Position numbers and translations under genes: made by a program. A stretch of 54,794 nt of DNA. It comes from Anaerolineae bacterium. Its GTDB lineage: Bacteria > Chloroflexota > Anaerolineae > Aggregatilineales > Phototrophicaceae. Each line of letters starts with the position of its first letter. Position 1 is the first letter of the stretch. The stretch covers positions 1 to 54,794 of the forward strand of contig JABWBO010000027.1 in NCBI GenBank assembly GCA_013360465.1, written 5' to 3'. The notes under the pieces were generated by a model, which saw only the letters and a list, made by a program, of their open reading frames with translations, made no database searches and had not been told where the DNA came from. Of the stretch, positions 35,770 to 45,631 are shown one piece after another.

Positions 35770-37392
35770 CTAGCCGCCTGCCGATCTCCAGGCATTAATA
35801 TCGTTCAGATTGACTTCGCTATAGGGCGGTGCGAAGACCGAACACTCAACCGCCGTCTCCGGCAGATCGCTGCGCGGCGCGATCAAGGGCGTCTCAGCGC
35901 TGAAGTAATTCCAGGCAGCGCGCGAGATGCCCTCGATAAGGGGCCAGGCGCGCGTAAAACTGAAGAACTCGGCGTTCTCCCAGACGAATACTGCGATGAC
36001 GTAATTGCTGCCGTTCGGGGGAAATACGATGCCGGCATCCCCGTGTACATTTTCCAGCCAACCGTTCTTATGGGAGATGCGTACATCTTCTGGAATGCCG
36101 CCCTGGAGCAGTCGTTCCAGATCGTTGGCAGACATCAGCTCCAGCATCTGGCTGCATTCCTGAGAAGTAAATTCCCCATCAGGATAAGCGATCATCAGCC
36201 CAGAGCCGTAGTTGGCGCAGTCGTAGATCATGGTGAAAACCGAACCGAGGTCTTCTGTTGTCGTCTGATTGAATGGATCAGCGCCGGTGTTGAAGGCTGA
36301 ATTGGGATTCGTTGTCGGCGCGGCGATAGATCCCAGGACCTGATCGCCACCGAGGTAGAGCGGGGCGGAAATATAGGTATTCCGTGCGCCCGTTTCCTGA
36401 AGGGTATTCGTCACGCTGGCAATGCCTGAAAAGATGTCATCGCCGCCGATGATCTGCATGATCAGATTGGATGAACTGTTGTTGCTGCACAGCAGCGACT
36501 GCGCCATCAGAAACGCTTCATCGTCGGTGGGGGCGAACAGCAGTTCCTTGAAATAGTCGATCAGGATTCCCGTCTTGATCGTGCTGGCAGCAGAGAAGGC
36601 GACATCGCTGTTGATGTTGACCTCTTCACCGGTTTCCAGATCGATAATGAAGACGGAAGCTACCGTCGATTGACCGTCGTAGACGAATCCCTCAGAGTCC
36701 AGATAGGCGATGATCAGGTCTCGAAGCGTGCCGATGCCGATTCGAGACCCGTCGGTGCTGATTACCGGCAACACGACTTCGCGCTGGGAGGGGTTGTACA
36801 ATACTGACTCGATGACCTCCTCTGCTTCCTCGGTATTCAGTTCGTAACCAGGGCTGCCAGGGCGAAAGGTCAGCGTTGCCACGTCGTATCCGGCAGCGCC
36901 AGGTGGGCGGTCATAGCGGCGCGCGATCTCTGCAACGAACTGCCGCAGGGCATTCTGCTGGAAATCAGCGGAGAGGGGAACGCTGATGGTGTCTGTCGCC
37001 TGCTGACCTGTCAAATAATTGAGAAACCGAATCCAGAATGCGCCCTGGGCATCGCCACCGATCCTCGCTTCGGCAAGCATGACCTCGCGATTAAGGTGAA
37101 AGCCGATGGCGGATGGGTCCAGGATAATCGGGCTGTCCTGATACCAGAGGGTGATGGGAGCTGCATAGCTGCGTTCCAACAAGGACGCAGCATCAAGGCT
37201 CGTCAAGCCGCCTACGGGCAAACCGGCGACGGTGACATCGGCAGCATATCGTTCTGCCTGCTGGCTGAATCGCACTAACTCCAACAGAAGCAACCCCGCC
37301 GCGAGCGCGATGAACAGCCAGGAGAAGATGGGCAGTATGTTGATGCGTCGGCTTTTGCGGCGAGTACCAAGACCGCTCAAACTGGTCGTCAT
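35770..37392 (-). CDS. Membrane-anchored class A beta-lactamase-like serine hydrolase with VanW-type N-terminal domain
   Basis: 540 residues. A single transmembrane helix (about 20-40) places the rest outside the cell. Residues 50-230 resemble the peptidoglycan-binding domain found before VanW-like proteins (VTVAGLPVGGLTSLDAASLL). Residues 240-510 form a beta-lactamase/transpeptidase-like domain with the catalytic tetrad S270-T-I-K273, SNN at 303-305 (the SDN position) and HKNGW as the KTG-like motif. The long insert and the lack of a clear Glu166-type loop make true beta-lactamase activity uncertain; a peptidoglycan-directed or unknown hydrolase is as likely. Divergent from the kinase gene at 37667. 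Confidence 0.78.
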   Translation of the reverse strand: MTTSLSGLGTRRKSRRINILPIFSWLFIALAAGLLLLELVRFSQQAERYAADVTVAGLPVGGLTSLDAASLLERSYAAPITLWYQDSPIILDPSAIGFHLNREVMLAEARIGGDAQGAFWIRFLNYLTGQQATDTISVPLSADFQQNALRQFVAEIARRYDRPPGAAGYDVATLTFRPGSPGYELNTEEAEEVIESVLYNPSQREVVLPVISTDGSRIGIGTLRDLIIAYLDSEGFVYDGQSTVASVFIIDLETGEEVNINSDVAFSAASTIKTGILIDYFKELLFAPTDDEAFLMAQSLLCSNNSSSNLIMQIIGGDDIFSGIASVTNTLQETGARNTYISAPLYLGGDQVLGSIAAPTTNPNSAFNTGADPFNQTTTEDLGSVFTMIYDCANYGSGLMIAYPDGEFTSQECSQMLELMSANDLERLLQGGIPEDVRISHKNGWLENVHGDAGIVFPPNGSNYVIAVFVWENAEFFSFTRAWPLIEGISRAAWNYFSAETPLIAPRSDLPETAVECSVFAPPYSEVNLNDINAWRSAGG

Positions 37393-37594
37393 GGTGACAT
37401 CCGAATCAAGCGCACGGCGGTTCTCTGGAGGTGTTCGTCATTGCGCCGGTGATCCGAGTGCGCCGCCGTCCGATTCGTACGAGAGAAGCGGGCGTAGTGT
37501 AATGGAAGCGCATACGCCCGTCAACCTTACCGGTCTGAGGTTCGCGGAACTGCGGGGTGAATGCCATCTCGTAAAGGCGTTCACGTTATGATCG

Positions 37595-37603
37595 TGTTAT
37601 ACT
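37595..37603 (+). promoter_or_regulatory. Extended -10 promoter for the Gln-H-box kinase gene
   Basis: TG-T-TATACT at 37595-37603, an extended -10 element, 64 bases before the start. No -35 of quality is visible at the right distance, as is usual for extended -10 promoters. The rest of the 273-base divergent region shows nothing definite. Confidence 0.45.
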
Positions 37604-37666
37604 GGCAGTGTCACTTCCATGTGCCTGCTTGCTCGGTAGATCGGCGAAGAGACCGTCCAGGCGACT

Positions 37667-40600
37667 ATGCAGATTGACTTCAGCAGCTTACTGGTGCGCC
37701 CGCCGGGCGATCTGCTCTACTTCCTTGCGATCATGGCGATCAACCTCGCAGGGCTGGGCATGGCATGGCATTATCGCCTTCGCAGACCGGATGACCGCGC
37801 TGCACAGCGCTATTTTGCGGCGACTGTGGGCACGGTCGCCGGATGGCTTGTCCTCATGGTGGGCGCGCTGTTTGCGCTGCTCACAAATATCAGCAGTGAT
37901 GCTATTCTGCCACTTCTGGAGCGGGTGATTCAGACCGGCGCAGTAGCCGTCGCTGCATGGGCATTTGCCACCGCCACCCATAACCGATGGAGGCGCCTCC
38001 CAAACATTCTCCTACTCACAGCGCTGGCGACGCTCGCAGCCATCTACGCTTTTCAGAGCGGCGAATGGGGGCTCCAGTATTCGCGGGTCGATTTCAATCT
38101 GAGCCAGCTTGGTTTGATTTGGACCATCGTCCCGATCCTGCTGGCAATCGCCAGCGCGCTGCTCATGCTGGTGTATTTCCCCCTGATCCTGGATGTGCCG
38201 CTTAAGGTGGTGTACTTCCTGCTGCTGCTGCCGGGGTTTGTCGGTACGCTGATCCAGATGGCACAGGGCAACATCATTGGCGACTATTCTGGTTTGATTC
38301 GCCTGGCAACGATAGCGGCTGCCGCGATCTTTCCGGTGATCATCTATCGTCATATCGTCATTTCGCTGGAACGGATGACAGCGGACAAGACGCAAGGCGA
38401 GACAGTGTCGCCTGTGCCGCAGTCGACTCCGCCGGCTGTGCTGCCGGCAGCGCCCAATGATCGTGAGTCCGCCCAACTGATGCGCGCTTTGGGGCTGATG
38501 CTGGAGAATGCAACGCCGCTCGACATTCCTGAGCGTATCGTGTCTTCCACGTTGACCATCCTGAAGGCGGATATCGCCATCATGTTCAGCGTCAGCTCAG
38601 CCACATATGCCGACGCCATTTTTGGACGGGACCGCGTTATGGAACGCGTCATCACCGGTGTCACGGTCAACCTGGATGACCAGCCGACGCTGGTCAACGC
38701 GATTGAGCGTCGCCAGCAGCGCCCGTTGTTTCCTGATCGCAATGTCGATGAACTGCGTGACCTGTACGAGCGGTTTGACATTGACTCGCTGGGACCAACC
38801 TATTTCCAGCCGCTCATCAATCAGAATGAACTTGCCGCAGTACTCGTTTTGGGGATGCCGTATTCCAGGCGCGAACTCAGCGACAGTGAGCGCGAGCTGC
38901 TCAAGGGGATCGCTATCATCAGCGCCAAGCTCCTGGCACTGAGTCGCTCCGGGGCGACTCTCGTCCGAGCTGGCGCGATGGATGAGCGGGCGATAGACGG
39001 TGAACAAGCCGACGACAGACTGAAGGCGCTGAGTACGGATCTGGAGAGCGCCCGAAGCCAGATTCAGGCGCTTGCTGGTCAGGTTACTCAGCTCAAGATC
39101 GAACTGGATTACGAGCGCGGTCGAATTGCCTCGACGCTGGAAGACACGGAGGAAACGCAGTCGATCTCTCAGCGCATTGCCGCGCTCGTCGACGAGCAGA
39201 AACGGCTGGTCGATGAGCGCGACAAGCTTGCCAACCGTCTGCGCGATGCAGAGACGGCATTGATCGGGGTGGTCGCGACCGACAACGACGCGATGCTCAA
39301 GAGCATGATCGCGGTGCTGCAGAGCGAACGGGATGATCTTGCCGCAGAGCGGGACCGCCTTCAGTCGCAGATCGAGACGCTGCGTTCCGGCGCGCCGATA
39401 CCGGTTGTGGTACATGAGCTGTTGGAGCGCATGAGCCGTGAGAAAGCGCAGCTCGAGCAGGAACGCTCGGCACTGCAGGAACGCCTGCGTGGGATAGAGG
39501 ATCAGCTGTACTCGTTGGGCGTCACGGATGGTGCTCACGGGTTGGCACTGCTTATTCAGAATCTCTATGAGCAGCGCGCCGCTTTGCAGGTGAAGTTTGA
39601 CCAGGTGAAGCAGGAGCGTGACGGGCTGCTTGAGGATCGCCAGAATACGGAAGAAGCGCTGCTTCAGGAAGAAGAACGGCAGAAGAAGCTGAACGCGCTG
39701 CAGGTCCAACTGACCTATCTCGCTGCAGATCGCGAAGCTGCCATCAAGGCGCGCGATCGGGCGAAGGCGGAGCGCGATGATCTGGCAAGCCGACAGCAGG
39801 CAGTCCAGGATCGATATGCCCGCGTGATGGCTGAGATGGCTGGCATCGAACAGGAAGTCGCCGAGCTGAAGAGCGAACACCGCGAGCAGAAAGAGGTCAT
39901 TCAGCGGCTCCGTGAACGCGACAGCGAATTGAGCAGCGAACGCGACCGAATTCTGGCACAGCTCCGCGCGCTTGAAGTCGAACGCGATCAGCTAAGTGCC
40001 CGTGTTGAAGGAGATCGCGAACGGCTGCAAAGCGTTAATGCGAACGGCGTGGGTGCGTTAGTTCAGATGATCGATGAGCTGACTCAGCAGCGTATCTCCC
40101 TGGAAAAACAGCTGCGCAATACGGAGCAGGCGCGGGCGGAAGCTGTGGACCAGGCAGGAAGGGCGGAACGCCGCCTGGTTGGGATCGAAGATCCTTTTGA
40201 CGGGGCGAGAAGTGTGGAAGACAGCGCCGCAGTACTGGGGATGATTCAGGAACTGCGTACGCCGCTGACATCGATCATCGGTTACGTCGACCTGCTGCTC
40301 AATGAAACTGCCGGCATCCTTGGGGAAATGCAGCGGAGGTTCTTGCAGCGTGTGTCTTCCAATGCCAGCCGGCTGACCCAGATGCTCGAAGATCTTTCGC
40401 GCCTGGTGACCCTGGAAGAGGGCGACATGGCGCTGATGCCGGAGCGCGTCAACCCCGTAACCATCATTGAAGAGGCGATCACCCAGGCAACCCCGCAGTT
40501 TCGGGAACGCGGCGTCATCCTGCACCTGGACTTGCCGGATGATCCGCCGCTGATTCGGGGCGACAAAGATGCTCTTCAGCAGGTGATGACGCAGCTCCTG

Positions 40601-40924
40601 GCGAATGCGTATCTGACTTCTCCTCAGGGGGGAGAGATCTCCATCCGTGCTGCGTCCGCCGAAAATGAGCCGATGTTCGTGATCACGGTGAGCGATCAGG
40701 GTGGGGGAGTCGATCCGCTAGATGAGCCCCGCGTCTTTGCGCGGCGTTACAAAGCCGATAATCCGCTGCTCCAGGGGATTGGCGACAGCGGAGTAGGGTT
40801 GGCGATTGCAAAGACCCTGATCGAGGCGCATGGGGGGCGAATTGGCATGGAGAGTCAGCCCGGTGTGGGCACGACTTTCCGGGTCGTGCTGCCTATTGAT
40901 GTTGTTCGTGAACCGGAGTCATAG
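37667..40924 (+). CDS. Membrane sensor kinase-like protein with Gln in place of the phospho-acceptor His
   Basis: 1085 residues. Residues 1-245 hold about seven hydrophobic helices, followed by a Pro-rich linker and a GAF-like domain (about 260-430). A very long coiled coil (about 440-845, Arg/Glu/Gln-rich, heptad-like) comes next, then HisKA-like and HATPase domains. The H-box reads MIQELRTPLTSIIGY: Gln861 (CAG at 40247-40249) occupies the position of the phosphorylated His in the usual SHELRTPL. The ATPase boxes look intact: N-box LLANAYL, G1 SDQGGGVD, G2 GVGLAIAKTLIEAHGGRIG. It could bind ATP but not autophosphorylate in the standard way. No response regulator lies beside it; the next gene abuts it. 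Confidence 0.88.
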   Translation: MQIDFSSLLVRPPGDLLYFLAIMAINLAGLGMAWHYRLRRPDDRAAQRYFAATVGTVAGWLVLMVGALFALLTNISSDAILPLLERVIQTGAVAVAAWAFATATHNRWRRLPNILLLTALATLAAIYAFQSGEWGLQYSRVDFNLSQLGLIWTIVPILLAIASALLMLVYFPLILDVPLKVVYFLLLLPGFVGTLIQMAQGNIIGDYSGLIRLATIAAAAIFPVIIYRHIVISLERMTADKTQGETVSPVPQSTPPAVLPAAPNDRESAQLMRALGLMLENATPLDIPERIVSSTLTILKADIAIMFSVSSATYADAIFGRDRVMERVITGVTVNLDDQPTLVNAIERRQQRPLFPDRNVDELRDLYERFDIDSLGPTYFQPLINQNELAAVLVLGMPYSRRELSDSERELLKGIAIISAKLLALSRSGATLVRAGAMDERAIDGEQADDRLKALSTDLESARSQIQALAGQVTQLKIELDYERGRIASTLEDTEETQSISQRIAALVDEQKRLVDERDKLANRLRDAETALIGVVATDNDAMLKSMIAVLQSERDDLAAERDRLQSQIETLRSGAPIPVVVHELLERMSREKAQLEQERSALQERLRGIEDQLYSLGVTDGAHGLALLIQNLYEQRAALQVKFDQVKQERDGLLEDRQNTEEALLQEEERQKKLNALQVQLTYLAADREAAIKARDRAKAERDDLASRQQAVQDRYARVMAEMAGIEQEVAELKSEHREQKEVIQRLRERDSELSSERDRILAQLRALEVERDQLSARVEGDRERLQSVNANGVGALVQMIDELTQQRISLEKQLRNTEQARAEAVDQAGRAERRLVGIEDPFDGARSVEDSAAVLGMIQELRTPLTSIIGYVDLLLNETAGILGEMQRRFLQRVSSNASRLTQMLEDLSRLVTLEEGDMALMPERVNPVTIIEEAITQATPQFRERGVILHLDLPDDPPLIRGDKDALQQVMTQLLANAYLTSPQGGEISIRAASAENEPMFVITVSDQGGGVDPLDEPRVFARRYKADNPLLQGIGDSGVGLAIAKTLIEAHGGRIGMESQPGVGTTFRVVLPIDVVREPES

Positions 40925-41527
40925 ATGCGGCGTGACGTTGGGGGAGAGATCATCGCGGCAATCGTCACCCTGGGTGTGATTGCATTGGCGGTCATCTTTG
41001 CCATCATCCTGGCGATCTCAAATACCCCTTCGTCGCAGAACGTCGTGGCGACCGACCTGCCGCCAACGACTGCCATTGCGCCGACGCTGCCGGCATCTTC
41101 GACCCCTGAACCAAGCCTTGCGCCGTCGGATACCCCGGTTCCTTCAGCAACGCTTTCGCCGACAGCCGCACCCACGAACACGAGCAGCCCGACCATCACC
41201 AGCAGCGCCAGCGCGACACGTACCGCGACGACAGTGCCCACTTCAACCTCGTCGTATACGCCGCAACCGACCTCAACTCCTTCGGCGACGGTTACCGCCA
41301 GCCCGACAACAACGGTTACGCCGTCCAGCACACACTCCCCGACGCCGACTCGCTCGCCGACGCTCACCGTCACGCCTTCTCCGACACGCAGCGCAACGCT
41401 GACGCCCAGCATCACCGTTACGGTCAGTTCAACACTATCTCCGACGCCCTCTCGGACACTGACGCCCAGTCAGACGCCGACCGAAACGCCTTTTGTGCTG
41501 CCCACTGCTCTTCGACTGCCACCGTAG
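40925..41527 (+). CDS. Signal-anchored Thr/Ser/Pro-rich protein
   Basis: 200-residue protein that starts on the base after the kinase stop. Residues about 10-32 form one hydrophobic helix (IIAAIVTLGVIALAVIFAII). Everything after residue 35 is a mucin-like stretch of Thr, Ser, Pro and Ala with recurring TPSxT and SPTPT units and no Cys. Such tails are common in envelope proteins of this phylum and may be glycosylated or act as a wall-spanning spacer. No folded domain recognised. Co-transcription with the kinase suggests an accessory envelope part. Confidence 0.65.
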   Translation: MRRDVGGEIIAAIVTLGVIALAVIFAIILAISNTPSSQNVVATDLPPTTAIAPTLPASSTPEPSLAPSDTPVPSATLSPTAAPTNTSSPTITSSASATRTATTVPTSTSSYTPQPTSTPSATVTASPTTTVTPSSTHSPTPTRSPTLTVTPSPTRSATLTPSITVTVSSTLSPTPSRTLTPSQTPTETPFVLPTALRLPP

Positions 41528-41686
41528 GCTGGAAAGCGCTCGATTCTCCATTTCGGACAATCCGCCGGATTCCCAACGCTGACGGGTCTACCGTCGCGTC
41601 GGCAGGTTGTTTCGGCTATAGTGATACGGTGCTGTAAGAGACTGTTTGCAAACTGCTCACCTCACCCCGTTTCGCTGCGCTCAACC

Positions 41687-41729
41687 GCCCCTCTCCAATT
41701 GGAGAGGGGCAGGAAACCGTCAGGTTTCC
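41687..41729. repeat. Double-palindrome intergenic repeat upstream of the LCP gene
   Basis: Perfect 24-base palindrome 41687-41710 (GCCCCTCTCC - AATT - GGAGAGGGGC), followed by GGAAACC/GGTTTCC with a 4-base loop at 41712-41729. The preceding CTCACCCCGTTTCGCTGCG (from about 41660) resembles the widespread CTCACCCC...CCCTCTCC type of dispersed intergenic element. Only one copy is in the window, so repeat status rests on recognition of the motif. The long reading frame running through it is spurious. Confidence 0.5.
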
Positions 41730-41761
41730 GGGGGCTTTGTGAAATCAATGGATGTCAACGT

Positions 41762-43366
41762 ATGGCAGCGCCAAAAAGCTCATGGAGTCGGCGGACTCTG
41801 TCGTTTCTCACATTTCGACTGATCCCCCTATTGCTTTTGATGGCGTGCGTTGTAATTGCTGCGCAGCTGTTTCAGGCGTTCCTGTCACGAACGAACGAGC
41901 AGACCGAGATGGAGCGCCGCCAACCGCTGATCGAGCAGACCGCCACCGCCCTTGCTCCGTCAGGACAAGGGAGTAATTCACCAGCAAGCTTGCGGCTTGT
42001 ATCGTGGCGACCTGGGAGTGACGAATTCGTACAATTCGAGACCAACACCCCGCAGCCGACATCTGTTCTTCCGACGATGATTCCCGCGACGCTCCCACCG
42101 GTGGCGACTCGCCCTCTGCCAACGGTATATTTCTACGGCGGACCGGTCGCGGCGGAAGCAGGGGGCACTGCTGTTCCAACGGCAGTGCAGCCGCTGGATC
42201 GCTATGGCAACGATCTCATGAATATCGCCCTGCTGGGGCACGATGGGGAACTCACGGAAGACGGTTTCATCCGTACCGACACCATTATCATCGTATCGAT
42301 CAATCGAACGACAGGCAGCGTTGCCATGCTCACGCTCCCGCGTGATCTGTACGTCTACATGCCCGGTTGGACGATGCAGCGAATCAATCTTGCCTACATC
42401 CATGGTGAAACAAGCGGATGGACCGACGGCGGGTTTGGGCTGCTGCGTCAAACCCTGTTGTACAACCTGGGGATCAACATCCACTACTACGCGATGGTCA
42501 ACCTGACGGGTTTCAAAGCCATCGTCGATGCAGTCGGCGGCGTCGATCTGGCGGTTGACTGCGCTATCGAGGACCTTCCGCTGATCGGCGCGGAAACCCC
42601 ATCGGGAGCGTACCCTTCGACGAATGAAGATTACTTTGTCCTGCCTGTCGGCTACTACCACATGAGCGGCGCGGAGGCGCTGTGGTATGTGCGTTCGCGC
42701 CACAACAGCTCGGACTTCGACCGGGGCAGGCGGCAGCAGCAAGTTCTGCGTGCAGTCTGGCGCAAGGCGCGCGATACGGGTCTCCTCGGTAACGTACTTC
42801 CGTTGTGGACGGAAGGTTCTCAATATGTCGAGACGAATCTCGTCGTGGAGGATATTCTGGGACTTGTGCCCCTGGCGATCAGCCTTGATCCCGCACGCAT
42901 CGACAATTACCGTCTGGCGCGCACCTATCACACCATTCCCTGGCAGCCGCCGGACGGAAGCAACGTGCAGCTGCCTGTCTACGATACGCTCCGCGAGCTT
43001 CTACAGGACTTCTATACCCCTCCGACAGAGAATCAGCTCCTGTTCCGCGCGGCGGCTGTCCAGGTAGTCAACGGGTCTGGAAATGCCGACTGGGATCGAG
43101 TCGCGGCGGAACGCCTCGCCTGGGATGGCATCGGGGCGGTCGCTGAGGGACTCTCGCCAGAGGGTGTTATCGATGAGACGATTCTCATCGACTACACCGG
43201 GCGCACCAAGGGAAGCAGCGCGGAACGTATCGCGCGAGTATTGAATATTCGACCGGAGAATATCCGCCTGGAACCCAACCCCAACCGTGAGGTGGATTTT
43301 CAGGTGATCCTGGGCAGGAATTACTCGTCGTGCGTTGAAGATGGCATTCTGCCAGTAGGTGGCTGA
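41762..43366 (+). CDS. LytR-CpsA-Psr family cell-wall glycopolymer transferase
   Basis: 535 residues. An N-terminal transmembrane segment (FRLIPLLLLMACVVIAAQLF) is followed by a Thr/Pro-rich linker. The LCP catalytic domain (about residues 140-310) has DTIIIVSINRTTGSVAMLTLPRD, INLAYIHG and the Arg-bearing YVRSRHNSSDFDRGRRQQQVL, all family hallmarks. A C-terminal LytR_C domain (about 425-500, QVVNGSGNADWDRVAAERL) completes it. LCP proteins transfer undecaprenyl-linked polymers to peptidoglycan or proteins. The start is placed at ATG 41762 because the upstream frame crosses the palindromic repeat. Its ribosome site is poor. Confidence 0.88.
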   Translation: MAAPKSSWSRRTLSFLTFRLIPLLLLMACVVIAAQLFQAFLSRTNEQTEMERRQPLIEQTATALAPSGQGSNSPASLRLVSWRPGSDEFVQFETNTPQPTSVLPTMIPATLPPVATRPLPTVYFYGGPVAAEAGGTAVPTAVQPLDRYGNDLMNIALLGHDGELTEDGFIRTDTIIIVSINRTTGSVAMLTLPRDLYVYMPGWTMQRINLAYIHGETSGWTDGGFGLLRQTLLYNLGINIHYYAMVNLTGFKAIVDAVGGVDLAVDCAIEDLPLIGAETPSGAYPSTNEDYFVLPVGYYHMSGAEALWYVRSRHNSSDFDRGRRQQQVLRAVWRKARDTGLLGNVLPLWTEGSQYVETNLVVEDILGLVPLAISLDPARIDNYRLARTYHTIPWQPPDGSNVQLPVYDTLRELLQDFYTPPTENQLLFRAAAVQVVNGSGNADWDRVAAERLAWDGIGAVAEGLSPEGVIDETILIDYTGRTKGSSAERIARVLNIRPENIRLEPNPNREVDFQVILGRNYSSCVEDGILPVGG

Positions 43367-43374
43367 GGATTCAG

Positions 43375-43403
43375 CGGGGCGGCGAAACCAAACCGCCGCC
43401 CCG
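43375..43403. terminator. Bidirectional terminator between the LCP and aldo/keto reductase genes
   Basis: Perfect 10-bp stem CGGGGCGGCG (43375-43384) / CGCCGCCCCG (43394-43403) with a 9-base loop, between convergent genes. No strong T-run on either side. Confidence 0.6.
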
Positions 43404-43416
43404 ATAGAATCAGCTG

Positions 43417-44400
43417 CTACCAGCGGTGGTGTACGAGCGGACGAATCATCCGATCATAGACATCTTTGACGACCTGCATCTGGTGATCGGTGAGCGGCGG
43501 CAGCGATGAAGCCCTCACATTGTCTTCCACCTGCGCAGGACGTTTGGCGCCAGGGATAGCGCAGGAAACTGCATCGAACATGAGGATCCAGCGCAGCGCG
43601 AACTGAGCGAGGGGCGCTTCAGCAGGCAGCACCGCGCGAATTGCCTCGATGGCATCAATGCCGGTGTCGTAATCGACACCAGAGAAGGTCTCTCCCATGT
43701 CGAACGCTTCGCCATGGCGGTTGAACTGGCGGTGATCGGAATCGCTGAAAGTGGTCTGCCGGTTCATTTTGCCTGTGAGCAGCCCGCTCGCCAGGGGGAC
43801 GCGCGCCAGGATGCCCACTTTTCGGCGCCTGGCTTCACCGAAGAAAAGCTCGGTAGGGCGGTGACGCAGCATATTGAAGATGATCTGCACCGATTGAACG
43901 TTAGGGTACTCGATCGCCTTGAGCGCCTCTTCGACTTTCTCGACGCTGACGCCGTAGTAGCGAATCTTGCCCTCACGAACAAGGTCATCCAGCGCGCCGA
44001 AGACCTCCGGTCGATAGTAGACTTCTGTTGGCGGGCAGTGCAGCTGTACCAGGTCGAGGCAGTCAGTCTCCAGATTTTGAAGACTTCGCTCAATGAATCG
44101 GGCGAGATTTTGCTTGTTGTAGCCATCGGCTGTGTGCGGGTCGAGCCGCCGCCCGGCTTTCGTCACCACGTAGAAGGGTTCGCTTCTTTCCTTCCTCAGT
44201 CGCGCCAGCAGGCGTTCGCTTTTTCCATCTCCGTAGACATCGGCGGTGTCGAAGAAGTTGACGCCAAGGTCGAGCGAACGGTGCAGCGCAGCCATCGATT
44301 CATCATCGCGGACGTCTCCCCAGGCAGAGCCAATTGCCCAGGCTCCAAAACTGATCTCGGAGACCTGCCAACCCGTTCGTCCAAAATCACGGTAGTTCAT
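43417..44400 (-). CDS. Aldo/keto reductase of the rhamnose cluster
   Basis: 327-residue TIM-barrel NAD(P)H oxidoreductase. It has GWQVSEISFGAWAIG, the catalytic Asp and Tyr in FFDTADVYGDGKSE, the Lys in VVTKAG, the His in LVQLHCPP, and the C-terminal AIPGAKRPAQVEDN cofactor loop. It is the second gene of a minus-strand pair with rhamnose isomerase (16 bases apart). A role in lactaldehyde or another rhamnose-derived aldehyde step is plausible from position but not shown by sequence. The tandem ATGs at 44403 and 44400 are both possible; the second has better spacing to AAGGA. Confidence 0.85.
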   Translation of the reverse strand: MNYRDFGRTGWQVSEISFGAWAIGSAWGDVRDDESMAALHRSLDLGVNFFDTADVYGDGKSERLLARLRKERSEPFYVVTKAGRRLDPHTADGYNKQNLARFIERSLQNLETDCLDLVQLHCPPTEVYYRPEVFGALDDLVREGKIRYYGVSVEKVEEALKAIEYPNVQSVQIIFNMLRHRPTELFFGEARRRKVGILARVPLASGLLTGKMNRQTTFSDSDHRQFNRHGEAFDMGETFSGVDYDTGIDAIEAIRAVLPAEAPLAQFALRWILMFDAVSCAIPGAKRPAQVEDNVRASSLPPLTDHQMQVVKDVYDRMIRPLVHHRW

Positions 44401-44416
44401 CATCGTTCCTTTTCGC

Positions 44417-45631
44417 TCAGGTCGGGTATCCACCGCCCGCACCGCTTGCCACCCCACGTTCGGAGGCGACTCGCTGCGCGTAGGTATCGCCACGATAAAA
44501 GGCGACAGGGTCTTCCGGCACGCCCATCTCCTGGCGCGCCTTTTCGAGCAGAGGGCGGACATCCGTATGATAGGCGTCCATCAGGATCATGTGTGTTCCC
44601 AACACATCGCCCATTAACTGTCGTTCTCGCAAGGTCTTGAAATCCACAATCAGCGCTTTAGCGTAGGCGATCTGACAGTTGATGATGCTGAGCAGCATCG
44701 CCTCCAGCTTTGGCTCGATATTGTGAGACTGATCGATCATAAAAGCGACATATTTGGATCGAGGACCGGCAGCGACCAGCTCGAAGTAGATCTCGAACAG
44801 CTCCTGCGGGTTGTTCGTCCCAACAATCAGATCATCGTCTGCATAGCGGCGGGCGTTGAAGTGAAATCCACCCAGGCGTCCCTCGCTGAGCAGAAACGCC
44901 ACGATGTGGGCGATATTCGTGCCCTGCGCATGATGTCCGGTATCGACCAGGACCTGGGCACGGTCGCCGACCTTGAGCGCCGTTGCATATGCCATCCCCC
45001 AGTCCGCCAAGTCTGTATGATAGAAGGCTGGTTCGAAGAACTTATACTCGATCAGCATCCTGGCGTCGTCTGGCATATGCGGGTAAACCGCCTGCAGGGC
45101 GGATTCCATCCGTTCTTTGCGCGCCGCAATACTGTCCTGCCCGGCGTAATTTGTACCATCGGCGAACCACAAACTGAGCAGGGTACTGCCGGTCTTTGCC
45201 ATGATCTCGCAGCATTCCACCATGTGGGCGATGGCGTTTTCGCGCACCGCTCCGCTTGGATGGGTGATGCTGCCCAACTTGTAGTCGTCATCCTGGAAGA
45301 GGTTGGGATTGACCGCGCCAATGACGACGCCCTGCTGACTCGCGAAGTCTTTCAGCGCGTCGTAGTCGTTTGTCTTATCCCATGGAATGTGAATGGCGAC
45401 AGAAGGCGCAACTCCGGTGAGTCTGTGGATGTAGCCCGCGTCCTGCAGCTTTTCGTGGATGTTGCGCGCGGCTCCCTGCCAGGCGAAAGTCTTGAATCGG
45501 GTGCCGCTATTGCCATAGCCCCAGGAGGGTGTCTCAATGTGCTGCTGTTTCAGCTGATCGATTACCCAAGCCGTGTCAATGCCGCGACTTTCGAGCCTGT
45601 CCACGAGAATGTTGTAATGCGATACGTTCAT
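44417..45631 (-). CDS. rhaI: L-rhamnose isomerase (RhaI type)
   Basis: Interconverts L-rhamnose and L-rhamnulose. The 404-residue TIM-barrel enzyme resembles the Pseudomonas stutzeri/Rhizobium RhaI group rather than E. coli RhaA. Metal and catalytic residues fall in [31 protein letters not shown], the FHFN motif and [14 protein letters not shown], and the substrate loop starts [10 protein letters not shown]. The start at 45631 is 6 bases after AAGG. Divergent from the DeoR gene and followed by the reductase. Confidence 0.88.
   Translation of the reverse strand: MNVSHYNILVDRLESRGIDTAWVIDQLKQQHIETPSWGYGNSGTRFKTFAWQGAARNIHEKLQDAGYIHRLTGVAPSVAIHIPWDKTNDYDALKDFASQQGVVIGAVNPNLFQDDDYKLGSITHPSGAVRENAIAHMVECCEIMAKTGSTLLSLWFADGTNYAGQDSIAARKERMESALQAVYPHMPDDARMLIEYKFFEPAFYHTDLADWGMAYATALKVGDRAQVLVDTGHHAQGTNIAHIVAFLLSEGRLGGFHFNARRYADDDLIVGTNNPQELFEIYFELVAAGPRSKYVAFMIDQSHNIEPKLEAMLLSIINCQIAYAKALIVDFKTLRERQLMGDVLGTHMILMDAYHTDVRPLLEKARQEMGVPEDPVAFYRGDTYAQRVASERGVASGAGGGYPT

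Noticed and set aside
40925-41527. Thr/Ser/Pro-rich frame dismissed as non-coding low complexity
   Set aside because: Kept as a gene: it starts on the base after the kinase stop, has a clear N-terminal membrane helix and a normal stop; a matching frame on the other strand is repetitive Val/Gly shadow.
41621-41761. N-terminal extension of the LCP protein
   Set aside because: The extension is translated palindromic repeat sequence; the transmembrane LCP protein starts at 41762.
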